Shown: one piece after another, positions 8,798 to 16,093 of the stretch | Numbering within the stretch: the stretch's first letter is position 1 | How the letters are laid out: the number at the start of each line of letters is the position of its first letter | Source: a virus | IMG/VR virus record: IMGVR_UViG_3300010885_015134 | Span: 1-21,637 of that record | DNA: 21,637 nucleotides | Direction: 5' to 3' (one strand) | The notes under the pieces: model-generated | Databases searched by the model: none | Seen by the model: only the letters and a program-made list of their open reading frames with translations | Told to the model about the DNA's origin: nothing | Translations under genes and position numbers: made by a program

Positions 8798-9301
8798 ATG
8801 AGTTGCGCTATAACAAGTGGCTTTTCATTAGATTGTCGTGATAGTGTAGGGGGCATACAAGCCCTCTACATTAACACCACAGCTAACGTAACAGGCTACA
8901 CCGAAGCAAGTGGAACAGTATCGGCAATTACTAAGTCGAGCGTGTTCTACAAGTATGAACTTGAGGAAGAGAACTCAATGGCTCAAAGCGTGTTAACAGG
9001 TAGCCGACCTAATGGAACGGTTTACTTTGCTCAACAGGTATCGGCTATCTTCCAAAAGTTAACCTACCAAACCCGTGATAAGATTGTTGCCTTAGCTAAA
9101 AACAGGTTAGTTATTATCGTGAAAGATAACAACGGTAAACTATGGATTTGCGGCAAACAAAAAGGTCTAATGGTTACTACCTCAACAGCAGTTACAGGTA
9201 CTGCAATGGGAGACCTTAATGGGTACACCGTAGTATTTGATGGTAACGAGCCTAACGATTGGTTTGAATACACCGGAACAGAAAGCAGTTTGATTTCATA
9301 A
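8798..9301 (+). CDS. probable tail tube protein
   Basis: This 167-residue beta-rich protein starts 3 nt after the major capsid stop and is followed at once by a strong terminator. It therefore probably shares the high expression of the capsid gene, as a tail tube would need. The N terminus (MSCAITSGFSLDCRDSVGG) is a characteristic start that I associate with Bacteroidetes phage virion proteins. The C-terminal half (LAKNRLVIIVKDNNGKLWICG, then a T-G-T-A-x-G-D-L-N-G-Y segment and a final strand with NEP) looks like tail tube proteins that carry a 'GdlNGytltf' type strand. A capsid decoration protein is the main alternative. Confidence 0.55.
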   Translation: MSCAITSGFSLDCRDSVGGIQALYINTTANVTGYTEASGTVSAITKSSVFYKYELEEENSMAQSVLTGSRPNGTVYFAQQVSAIFQKLTYQTRDKIVALAKNRLVIIVKDNNGKLWICGKQKGLMVTTSTAVTGTAMGDLNGYTVVFDGNEPNDWFEYTGTESSLIS

Positions 9302-9322
9302 GTGTTTGAAGCGGTTAGAAAG

Positions 9323-9350
9323 AGCCTCCATTCGTGGGGGCTTTTTTTTT
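9323..9350 (+). terminator. strong intrinsic terminator after capsid/tube genes
   Basis: An 8-bp stem (AGCCTCCA at 9323-9330 pairing with TGGGGGCT at 9335-9342, one G-T wobble) closes a TTCG tetraloop and is followed by nine T residues (9342-9350). It lies 21 nt after the tail-tube stop and insulates the abundant head and tube transcripts from the genes downstream. Confidence 0.9.
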
Positions 9351-9378
9351 GGCACAAAATGAACATTCTGTATATTAA
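9348..9378 (+). promoter_or_regulatory. possible promoter directly behind the terminator
   Basis: A TTTG at 9348-9351, formed by the end of the terminator T-run, is followed after exactly 19 nt by TATATTAA at 9371-9378. The Bacteroidetes consensus is TTTG-N19-TAnnTTTG. The -33 box and the spacing are perfect, but the last two bases of the -7 box are not. It would restart transcription toward the portal operon, with a very short or absent leader before the ATG at 9383. Confidence 0.35.
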
Positions 9379-9382
9379 TAAT

Positions 9383-9778
9383 ATGGTAGTTATAAATAAG
9401 GGGCAAAGCAACACGGTTACGGTAACTCTAAAAGAGAAAACCACCATTAGCAACGCTTACTACTTATGGGAATGGATTAGCAAAGCAAGCGGAGAAAAGA
9501 AGTATTGCATACAGCCAATTGAGTTAAGTGCATACCTTGATAGGTACAATCAGTTTAACATAACAGAAACTGCAACACCTAATCCAATAGCCGGGCAAGT
9601 AACACTGGCAATAACAGGCGAATGGACTTATAACGTTTACGAGCAAGCAAGTGCCACAAATCTAAGCCCAACAGGTAAGACAATAGTTGAAAGCGGATTA
9701 GTGCAAGTAATAGGAACAGCAACCACCGACACACAATACACAAGAACAGTAACAACTGCGGTTTATGGAGGACAATAA
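9383..9778 (+). CDS. small structural protein, unknown (Ig-like candidate)
   Basis: This 131-residue protein is beta-rich (INKGQSNTVTVTLKEK, then an aromatic strand YYLWEWISK and a GQVTLAITGEWTYNVYEQ segment). It ends in Thr-rich strands. I recognise this type of protein from between capsid and portal genes in Bacteroidetes phages, where it is usually listed as hypothetical, and its strand pattern suggests an immunoglobulin-like fold. I chose the ATG at 9383. The frame is open back to 9302, but that upstream part is the terminator hairpin and its T-run, and would encode GLFFW from it. The gene overlaps the portal start by 14 bases if the portal begins at 9765. Confidence 0.6.
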   Translation: MVVINKGQSNTVTVTLKEKTTISNAYYLWEWISKASGEKKYCIQPIELSAYLDRYNQFNITETATPNPIAGQVTLAITGEWTYNVYEQASATNLSPTGKTIVESGLVQVIGTATTDTQYTRTVTTAVYGGQ

Positions 9779-11762
9779 TTTAATGGTAATTAAGCTGATA
9801 AACAGCGCACCACCTGTATTTAAGGAGGTGAAAAACCACGATAGCACTAAGCCCTGGGTTATATTTGGTGAGGGTAATAATTACCCCGATTACCTTGTTG
9901 CCTTGCTTAATGGCTCGGCAAAGCATAACGCTATTATTACAGGCAAAGTTCAGTACATTACAGGTAAAGGATTAGAGGCTAAAAAAGATAGTGTTAACGC
10001 AGAAAGTGTAAACACCTACTTAGACTTAGTTAACCCTTACGAAAGTGGCGAAGATGTTCAGTATAAGTCTGTAATGGACTTAGAGGTATTTGGCGGTTTT
10101 TATTGGAAGTTTATTTTTGACCGTGTCGGTAGATTAAAATACATTACTCACATACCCTTTGCAAAGGTTAGAACTAACAACGATTGTTCAGAGTATTACA
10201 TATCGGATAAGTGGGAGAAGTCAACCCGTTTAGCTGCAAGAGATGTTGAAACAGTACAGGCTTACAACGGTATAAACAAAGGCGTTAAAATGTATGCTTA
10301 TAAGTTGTACCGACCTAAAATGGGTAACGAGCCTGATGTATACCCTTTGCCTGATTATGTTGGTGCAGTTCCGTATATCAATATGGATATGGAGGTGGCT
10401 AACTTTCACCTCAACAACCTAAAGAATGGTTTTGTAAGTAGCACACTTATTTCATTCCACAATGGAGAACCAACAGAGGAGGCAAAGAATAACATAGAGG
10501 CACAATTCAAAAACAAGTTTGCAGGTACCAACAACGCAGGTAGGTTTATTCTTTCATTTACTCCTCCAAACGTACAAGCCCCAACAATTGATACGTTAGC
10601 ACCAAGCGACTTAGATAAACAGTTCCTTGAGTTAAATAAACAAATCCAACAAGAGATATTTAGTGGGCATAAGATACCAAGCCCTGAGTTGTTTGGAATA
10701 CCAACAGAGGGTGCATTAGGAGATAGGAATGCTACCGACCTTAAATATGAGTTGTTTAAAAAGACTTATGTACAGGCAAGGCAGAAAGCAATGGAGGATA
10801 ATTGGAACTTTGCGTTGCAGTTAACTAGCATTGGTGGCGAGGTAGAGATTAAAGAATTTGCACCGCTTGATGTTGTTTATTCAGAGCAATTACTTACTTC
10901 AATCTTAACTAAAGATGAGTTAAGAGAACGCATAGGACTTGAGGCTATCCAAACCACCGAGACAGGTAACAATATTGTTGATGCATTAACTACATTAAGC
11001 CCATTATTAGGCAATGCCATATTAGGCAATGCCATATTAGGCAACTTGACTACAAATGAAGTAAGGAGTATAGTAGGGTTGCCACCGATACCAGAGGGCA
11101 ATGTTTTAGATAAAGTACCTATTAGTGCCGACCCCTCGCCTATTCAAATGGCTAATGAAAGAGATGTTACATCACAAGTAATAAGCCTTTTTGCTAATTG
11201 CGGTAAACCTGCAACCGATTACAACATAGTATCAACCCGTGTTAGAAAGTTCCATAACGATAGCGAAGCAGAACAAGGCGAGAACGATTTGATTAGAGCT
11301 GCATTTGCTGACCTTACAGAGAAAGAAAAACAGGTAGTTGATATACTACGCACAAACCCAGAGATTGCACTACCTGACTTAGCTAAGGCGGTTAAATTGA
11401 CAATTGACAAGCTAACCACAATAATTGATACACTTGCTAAAAACTCTATTATTGAGATTGATGGTGGGCGTATTAACGTGCTAAAGCCCGAAACACCAAA
11501 GGCAGAAATAGTAGTTCGCTATCAATATGCTAAAGCACCAAGAGTACAAGGGGCGGTTATACTACCAACAAGCCGAGATTTTTGCAGGCAACTTATAGAC
11601 CTTGATAGGTTATACACAAGGAACGAAATCAACCTTATCAGCTCACAAGTGGGCAGAGATGTATGGACTGAACGTGGAGGTTGGTACACCAAAAAAGGAA
11701 CAGACACAGCAACGCCTTACTGTAGGCACATTTGGCAACAAGTAATAGCAATCAAACGATGA
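9765..11762 (+). CDS. portal protein with winged-helix and MuF-like C-terminal extension
   Basis: This 665-residue protein is very probably the portal, the dodecameric DNA channel at one capsid vertex. Residues 1 to about 410 show the portal pattern: an N-terminal strand and wing region, a segment at about 215-265 ending in NAGRFILSF, then the helical stem part with FSGHKIPSPELFG near 298. Residues about 414-427 are a tandem ILGNA repeat. Residues about 518-575 (LTEKEKQVVDILRTNP onward) look like a winged helix-turn-helix. Residues about 604-655, from RDFC through GGWYT to CRH at 653-655, look like the end of a MuF-type minor head protein. The start is either 9765 or the ATG at 9783, which has GGAGG 11 nt upstream. 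The stop overlaps the next start (ATGA). Confidence 0.8.
   Translation: MEDNNLMVIKLINSAPPVFKEVKNHDSTKPWVIFGEGNNYPDYLVALLNGSAKHNAIITGKVQYITGKGLEAKKDSVNAESVNTYLDLVNPYESGEDVQYKSVMDLEVFGGFYWKFIFDRVGRLKYITHIPFAKVRTNNDCSEYYISDKWEKSTRLAARDVETVQAYNGINKGVKMYAYKLYRPKMGNEPDVYPLPDYVGAVPYINMDMEVANFHLNNLKNGFVSSTLISFHNGEPTEEAKNNIEAQFKNKFAGTNNAGRFILSFTPPNVQAPTIDTLAPSDLDKQFLELNKQIQQEIFSGHKIPSPELFGIPTEGALGDRNATDLKYELFKKTYVQARQKAMEDNWNFALQLTSIGGEVEIKEFAPLDVVYSEQLLTSILTKDELRERIGLEAIQTTETGNNIVDALTTLSPLLGNAILGNAILGNLTTNEVRSIVGLPPIPEGNVLDKVPISADPSPIQMANERDVTSQVISLFANCGKPATDYNIVSTRVRKFHNDSEAEQGENDLIRAAFADLTEKEKQVVDILRTNPEIALPDLAKAVKLTIDKLTTIIDTLAKNSIIEIDGGRINVLKPETPKAEIVVRYQYAKAPRVQGAVILPTSRDFCRQLIDLDRLYTRNEINLISSQVGRDVWTERGGWYTKKGTDTATPYCRHIWQQVIAIKR
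11006..11044 (+). repeat. 15-bp in-frame tandem repeat inside the portal gene
   Basis: The unit ATTAGGCAATGCCAT occurs at 11006-11020 and 11021-11035 and again in part at 11036-11044. It encodes ILGNA twice and then ILGN. The two full copies are identical, so the duplication is recent or under conversion. It lies in the linker between the portal core and its C-terminal extension. Confidence 0.9.
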
Positions 11763-12361
11763 GCTTAGTAATATTTATAGATGAGCAAACCTTAAAGGAC
11801 TACACTATCATTTCTGATAACGTAGACTTTAAGCAGTTACGACCTGAAATCATTTCTATTCAAGACCTGTATATCCAAGACTTGATAGGTAGTGGTTTGT
11901 ATAACGAACTAAAAACCCAAGTAACAGCCAACACGGTAACAGCATTAAACCAAACGTTGTTAAATGACTATATACAACCTTGTTTAATTTGGCGTATAAT
12001 GTCGGAAAGCCCGTTAGCATTGTCTTTTAAATACACCAATAAAGGCATAGTAAATAAAACGGGCGAAGCCTCTGTTATGCCTAATATGGCAGATATGGCT
12101 AACATAATTGGGAAGTACCAAGAACGCTCTGAAAGCTATGCCGAGAAGTTGGTTAACTACCTTATTCAAAATAGCACCTTATATCCTTTGTACTTCAATC
12201 CGGGTAGTGGAGTTGACACCGTATATCCTCGACGTAGGGTATTTACAACAGGTTTTGCTATGGGTACTACTACAAGGCTAACTTTAGACTTAGCAACAAG
12301 GTACCAGGGTAACTATGATTTATTGTGCGATGACTGCTATTCAACATATGGAAAATTCTAA
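11759..12361 (+). CDS. head-tail connector-like protein (DUF6712-like)
   Basis: This 200-residue mostly helical protein starts in the ATGA overlap with the portal stop. The frame is open 27 bases further upstream, but that extension would lie wholly inside the portal. The N terminus (VIFIDEQTLKDYTIISDNVD), then the helix around DLYIQDLIGSGLYNEL, and a Tyr/Pro-rich C terminus are of a type I recall from Bacteroidetes phages as DUF6712. The position directly after the portal suggests a head completion protein or adaptor of the gp6/gp15 kind. That role comes from context and general fold character, not from a clear motif. Confidence 0.55.
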   Translation: MSLVIFIDEQTLKDYTIISDNVDFKQLRPEIISIQDLYIQDLIGSGLYNELKTQVTANTVTALNQTLLNDYIQPCLIWRIMSESPLALSFKYTNKGIVNKTGEASVMPNMADMANIIGKYQERSESYAEKLVNYLIQNSTLYPLYFNPGSGVDTVYPRRRVFTTGFAMGTTTRLTLDLATRYQGNYDLLCDDCYSTYGKF

Positions 12362-12479
12362 CAGAGGCAAAAAGAACAAGGAGAAATTTGAGGCTTTTTG
12401 CAAGGAACAGGACAAAAAACAAGGTAAGCCGTTACCTAAAATAACTGACGAATTATGGCGTTTACGCTTAACCAAATAA
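12330..12479 (+). CDS. small basic protein, unknown
   Basis: A 49-residue reading frame bridges the gap between the connector-like gene and the tail-terminator-like gene. It overlaps the first by 32 bases and the second by 25. It is very Lys-rich in the middle (GKKNKEKFEAF, then KEQDKKQGKPLP) and ends in ITDELWRLRLTK. It could also start at the in-frame ATG at 12348. The 93-base gap is otherwise empty in a tightly packed operon, which favours a real gene. I do not recognise it. Confidence 0.55.
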   Translation: MTAIQHMENSNRGKKNKEKFEAFCKEQDKKQGKPLPKITDELWRLRLTK

Positions 12480-12913
12480 TTGCACTGACTGATAGCTATG
12501 TTGTAGCTCATAAGCAGTTAAATACTTTTCAGTTTGGAGACCCGTGGGAGTTTGCCGAAAGTGAAGAGGTGCAATACCCTGCTTTGTTTATGGTTAACGG
12601 TAACGTTAATGTTGATGGAAAGGCTTTGTACCACCAATTTAACCTATTGATATGTGATAGGATTGATTATAATATGGATAACCCTGCTGATAAGAACGCA
12701 CAAGAGAACGAAGTTTTATCTGATATGCGTGAGGTAGCTTTAGACATCTTAGCAATGTTTAATAACCCTGCAAATCGTGATAACTTTTACTTAGACCAAG
12801 TTTCAAGTTTAGATCCTTTTACTGAAAAGTTTAAAGATTGGACTGCTGGGTGGAATTTAACTATCCGACTTAAACAACCAATGTTATATAATCGCTGCCA
12901 AGTACCGCAATAA
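12455..12913 (+). CDS. tail-terminator / tail-completion-like protein
   Basis: This 152-residue alpha/beta protein starts with a helix (LNQIIALTDSYVVAHKQL), has a strand pair around YPALFMVNGNV and KALYHQFNLLICDR, a long helix (SDMREVALDILAMFNN), and a final WNLTIRLKQP strand. This order of one helix, strands, one long helix and a last strand after 'TAGW' is typical of small tail terminator or tail completion proteins that cap the tail tube. It sits between the connector-like gene and the tail fibre, with a TAATG junction to the fibre gene. The family is recalled from general pattern only. Confidence 0.5.
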   Translation: MAFTLNQIIALTDSYVVAHKQLNTFQFGDPWEFAESEEVQYPALFMVNGNVNVDGKALYHQFNLLICDRIDYNMDNPADKNAQENEVLSDMREVALDILAMFNNPANRDNFYLDQVSSLDPFTEKFKDWTAGWNLTIRLKQPMLYNRCQVPQ

Positions 12914-14220
12914 TGGATAAAAGTCAAGTAAGGAGTTGTATCAGTGGAAGCGGTAGTATTACATACGACCCGACTACTGGCGTTATAGGTGGTGGTGGAG
13001 GTGGAACAGGAACGGTAACAACTGTATCGGTAGTAACTAACGACGGAGTAAGCGGAACGGTAGCTAACGCTACTACAACACCTGCTATTACTTTAGATTT
13101 AGGCACAATAACACCGGATGCAATTAGCATACTTGGAAGCAGTGGTAATGGTTATCTTAAACTACGTTCACAAAGTTCAACAGTACCTACACCAATAACA
13201 GGAGTAACGGTTTGGGCTGATAACCTTAATAGGTTTGGCTGGGTTAACCCATCAGCCTATGCGGTGAGTTTAGATGACACAGGTATTACAGCAAGTAGAA
13301 ACTATACTTTACCTAATGCAAGTGGCACATTAGCTTTATTAAGTGATATTACAAGCGGTTACGTACCATATACAGGTGCAACAGGTAACGTAGACTTAGG
13401 GGCAAATACACTTATAGCAGCTTTATTAAAGGCTAATGGTAGCGGTGGTTTAGGCATACAGGGTAGTGGAGGGGCTAACTCTATTTTAGTTGGTGCAGGT
13501 GGCGGGCAAAACGTTACAATATACGGTGGGGCTAAACTTGACTATGCAACAGCAAGCACATTGCCTGTATTAGATGCCTCAAAAAACCTTGTTAGTTCAG
13601 CCGGTAGTGGCTATGTAAAAGCCTCAAGCGGTGTAGTTTCATATAATTCTATTATACCTATTTCAGACGGTGGAACGGGTGGTGCTTTATACGCAGGTTG
13701 GGATTTAATCAGTACAGCAACAGCAAGTAGTTCAACCACTATTGATTTTACAGGGTTATCTTCTACATATAAAACCTACAAAATAATTATTACAGACCTT
13801 ATTGCGGCAACTAACACGGTTAACTTACTTATTAGGTTAGGAACGGGGGGTACACCAACATATGATACAGGTAGTAATTATGGTTGGGCGGTAGGTTATT
13901 TACAAGGAAGCCCTACAACAGGGGCAGCCTTAGGGGCTGTACAGGGTAATTTATCAGATACATCATTTAGGATTAACTCAAATTCAATTACCAATACAAG
14001 CACCAAGCCTGTAAATGGTGAAATTACATTATACAATCCAAGCCAGTCAAGCACATTTCACGCATTAGATAGTAGGATAAACTTTTTTGAAAACTCTTTA
14101 ATATGTCAAAATTGGGCAACAGCACTATATAAATCATCAACAGCAGTAACGGCAATTAGATTATTTATGAGTAGCGGTAATATTGCAAGTGGTACTATAC
14201 AACTATACGGAATAAGATAA
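12913..14220 (+). CDS. tail fibre / receptor-binding protein
   Basis: This 435-residue protein is Gly, Ser, Thr and Asn rich with few charged residues, typical of a trimeric fibre. A six-glycine run is near residue 27-33. A YTLPNASGTLALLSD motif around 130-145 and a PYTGATGNVDLG motif around 150-163 are familiar fibre-shaft elements of many tailed phages. From Trp263 to the end (residue 435) is a separate beta-rich domain that begins WDLIST and ends GTIQLYGIR. Domains of this kind at fibre tips usually bind host glycans or other surface receptors. TAATG junctions join it to both neighbours. No reverse transcriptase or template repeat of a diversity-generating element is nearby. Confidence 0.8.
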   Translation: MDKSQVRSCISGSGSITYDPTTGVIGGGGGGTGTVTTVSVVTNDGVSGTVANATTTPAITLDLGTITPDAISILGSSGNGYLKLRSQSSTVPTPITGVTVWADNLNRFGWVNPSAYAVSLDDTGITASRNYTLPNASGTLALLSDITSGYVPYTGATGNVDLGANTLIAALLKANGSGGLGIQGSGGANSILVGAGGGQNVTIYGGAKLDYATASTLPVLDASKNLVSSAGSGYVKASSGVVSYNSIIPISDGGTGGALYAGWDLISTATASSSTTIDFTGLSSTYKTYKIIITDLIAATNTVNLLIRLGTGGTPTYDTGSNYGWAVGYLQGSPTTGAALGAVQGNLSDTSFRINSNSITNTSTKPVNGEITLYNPSQSSTFHALDSRINFFENSLICQNWATALYKSSTAVTAIRLFMSSGNIASGTIQLYGIR

Positions 14221-14570
14221 TGGAAGCACCAACCCACAAGAACGTAAACGGTGTTCAAATACCGCTAACAGAGCAAGAAAAAGCCGAAATAGTAGCTGAA
14301 TGGAACGCTAATTTAAACGACCTTAATGCTTATAAACAAGGTATTGATAGTAAGGTACAGGCTTTAGTTGATAGCGAGTGCTTAAAACACCGTTACGACA
14401 ACATTGCGCAGGTAACACAATTTGCAGCCGTTGAGGGTGAATTTCAAGCAGAGGCAATAGCCTTATTAGATTGGAACGCAAGGGTGTGGGAAATGACCGA
14501 AGCGCATATTAGTAGCATTGCCGAGATACCACAAACCGATTTTATAAATACTTTGCCTACATTTGAATAA
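14220..14570 (+). CDS. tail-fibre-associated protein (assembly/chaperone-like)
   Basis: This 116-residue acidic protein follows the fibre gene with a TAATG junction and precedes the lysis genes with another. The segment from RYDNIAQVTQFAAVEG to EFQAEAIALLDWNARVWE (about residues 58-92) resembles the C-terminal end of tail fibre assembly and related proteins, where an EA-x-AL-x-x-W-x-x-x-VW helix recurs. A helper for fibre folding or a small fibre-tip accessory is likely; I cannot tell which. Confidence 0.5.
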   Translation: MEAPTHKNVNGVQIPLTEQEKAEIVAEWNANLNDLNAYKQGIDSKVQALVDSECLKHRYDNIAQVTQFAAVEGEFQAEAIALLDWNARVWEMTEAHISSIAEIPQTDFINTLPTFE

Positions 14571-14914
14571 TGGAGTGGATTAATGAGGTTGTTAAGATTG
14601 TAGGTAGTGTAGGCGGTGGCGGTATAATCGGGTGGATTGTAACCCGTAAAAAAACCAATGCCGATGCTAAAGGTAGCGAACTTGAGAACGTAGAACACGC
14701 CATCAAGATTTGGCGAGAAACTGCCGAGAAACTTAGTGCCAGGGTTGATGAGTTAAGCCTTGAGGTTGAAGAGTTACGCAAAGATTTAATAAGCGTACAC
14801 AGGGAGAACAAACAGTTGAAAGACTACCTATATAAACGAGGCATAGACTTTTCAATAATACAAAATGAAAGCACAATAATTTTCAATGAAAATAAAGGAA
14901 CTGATAACAGGTAA
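14570..14914 (+). CDS. membrane-anchored coiled-coil protein of the lysis cassette
   Basis: This 114-residue protein has a glycine-rich hydrophobic N-terminal segment at about 6-25, followed by basic residues (RKK at 26-28). It then has a long heptad-type helix at about 40-90, with Leu and Val at spaced positions among Glu, Lys and Arg. It overlaps the two-TM holin candidate by 29 bases and starts the lysis block. Short membrane-anchored coiled coils are common next to Bacteroidetes phage holins and are often labelled holin or cell-wall-anchor proteins. A holin partner or antiholin role is possible; no motif decides. Confidence 0.55.
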   Translation: MEWINEVVKIVGSVGGGGIIGWIVTRKKTNADAKGSELENVEHAIKIWRETAEKLSARVDELSLEVEELRKDLISVHRENKQLKDYLYKRGIDFSIIQNESTIIFNENKGTDNR

Positions 14915-15116
14915 CGACGGGCGGTATTCCCTTAGGCGTATCTTAGCTATATTTGCCTTTTTAGGCATTATGGATTGCACACACTACGGAATAAGGCACG
15001 GGTTAGCAGTTGAGGTAGTTGGATTGGTTGGGGTGCTTGCTGGACTTGTTACCGCTATGCTTGGTTTAACAACAATTCAATCTATAAAAGAAAAAAAAGA
15101 TGACAAAGAACTTTAA
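14886..15116 (+). CDS. holin candidate (two membrane segments)
   Basis: This 76-residue protein has a basic N terminus, a hydrophobic segment at about 17-35 (ILAIFAFLGIMDCTHYGI), a second at about 42-64 (VVGLVGVLAGLVTAMLGLTTI), and a charged C-terminal tail (KEKKDDKEL). Size, two close membrane segments, charged tail and position directly before the endolysin fit a class II holin, which would permeabilise the inner membrane at the lysis time. It overlaps the genes on both sides, by 29 and 17 bases. Confidence 0.65.
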   Translation: MKIKELITGNDGRYSLRRILAIFAFLGIMDCTHYGIRHGLAVEVVGLVGVLAGLVTAMLGLTTIQSIKEKKDDKEL

Positions 15117-15549
15117 GTTAGCCGAGTTTTTAAAATCTAACACAGCCACAAGGTTAGGTATTGATGAGCAGTTTAACCCACCTCAATTTGTCTTAGACAA
15201 TATCGACGCATTAGCCCAACAATTACAGGTAGCCCGTGATTACTTTGGTGAGCCTATGGTATTTAGTAGTGGCTACCGTTGTTTGAAACTAAACAAGGCG
15301 GTTGGCGGTGTGGATAATTCAGCGCATACAAGCGGAATGGCAGTTGATATAGAGTTTACAAGTGAAGCCCACGCAAAGAAACTTATCGAGGCTTTAATAA
15401 AAGCAGGGTTTAAGCGTATCGGTTTGGGTTGGAGTTTTATTCACGTTGATATTGATATGAGCAAACCGCACCCTGCTTGTTGGTTATATGGCAGCAAAAC
15501 CCCACAATGGTTAGCAGCAATGGAAAAACAAATAGAAGCAAGACTATGA
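15100..15549 (+). CDS. endolysin, peptidase M15A family
   Basis: This 149-residue protein is a zinc D-alanyl-D-alanine type carboxypeptidase/endopeptidase that should cut peptidoglycan cross-links at lysis. The metal-site motifs are clear: SAHTSGMAVDIE, with His76 and Asp83, and FIHVDID, with His115 and Asp117 (the SxHxxGxAxD and HxD patterns of M15A). The upstream SSGYRC motif at about 57-62 is also typical of the family. There is no signal peptide, so export should depend on the holin. It starts inside the holin gene, and its TGA overlaps the start of the spanin candidate. Confidence 0.9.
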   Translation: MTKNFKLAEFLKSNTATRLGIDEQFNPPQFVLDNIDALAQQLQVARDYFGEPMVFSSGYRCLKLNKAVGGVDNSAHTSGMAVDIEFTSEAHAKKLIEALIKAGFKRIGLGWSFIHVDIDMSKPHPACWLYGSKTPQWLAAMEKQIEARL

Positions 15550-16070
15550 AAATAAAAGTAGGTGAATGGTTTTTGGCTTTTGTGATAGCCATAGCCGCAG
15601 TATTGTTAATCGGTTTATCAGCTTGCAAGGTTAAAACCAAAACAGTTGATAAGGACAAACAGGATATTAAGATTGAGCAAACCTCAACCACAACCACTGT
15701 AATAGATACCATTGTAAAAATTGGTGGCGATACAGCCCAGGTTATTGCACCGTTGATTGAACTATTTAAAGGCGATACTATAATTGCCGAGAATAACGGA
15801 ACGGTTGTAAAATTGCACTATGACAAAAAGAATAAGACTGTTACAGCAAGGGCAATAAGTAAGACTAAGTTTGTGCCGGTGCAAGCAACTAAAACAGAAA
15901 CCAATAATCTAAAAGCAGACGTAAAAACGACCTCAATTCATAAGCAGCAAACTGTTAAGTCAGATGTTGGCAGTAATATGAAATGGTTGTTTTGGCTTTT
16001 TTTATTGGCGGCTATTATTATCTTTGTCGCATACCAGTACGCAAACCATAGCTTTCCGTTCAATCTATAA
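15546..16070 (+). CDS. unimolecular spanin (u-spanin) candidate
   Basis: This 174-residue protein begins with a signal sequence and the lipobox LSAC, with Cys27 as the lipidation site. Its last 30 residues hold a hydrophobic segment at about 147-163 (WLFWLFLLAAIIIFVAY). A lipoprotein anchor for the outer membrane at one end and an inner-membrane segment at the other is the defining layout of a unimolecular spanin, as in T1 gp11, which fuses the two membranes in the last step of lysis. The middle is Thr/Lys rich with several predicted strands. The +2 residue after Cys is Lys, not Asp, so outer-membrane sorting is not blocked. The ATG at 15546 overlaps the endolysin stop; the frame is open further upstream but lacks a plausible start. 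Confidence 0.7.
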   Translation: MKIKVGEWFLAFVIAIAAVLLIGLSACKVKTKTVDKDKQDIKIEQTSTTTTVIDTIVKIGGDTAQVIAPLIELFKGDTIIAENNGTVVKLHYDKKNKTVTARAISKTKFVPVQATKTETNNLKADVKTTSIHKQQTVKSDVGSNMKWLFWLFLLAAIIIFVAYQYANHSFPFNL

Positions 16071-16093
16071 CGGGGGCTAAAAACCACACATAG

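Noticed and set aside
12913-14220. Diversity-generating retroelement target in the tail fibre
   Set aside because: No reverse transcriptase, template repeat or adenine-rich variable repeat is visible in the window.
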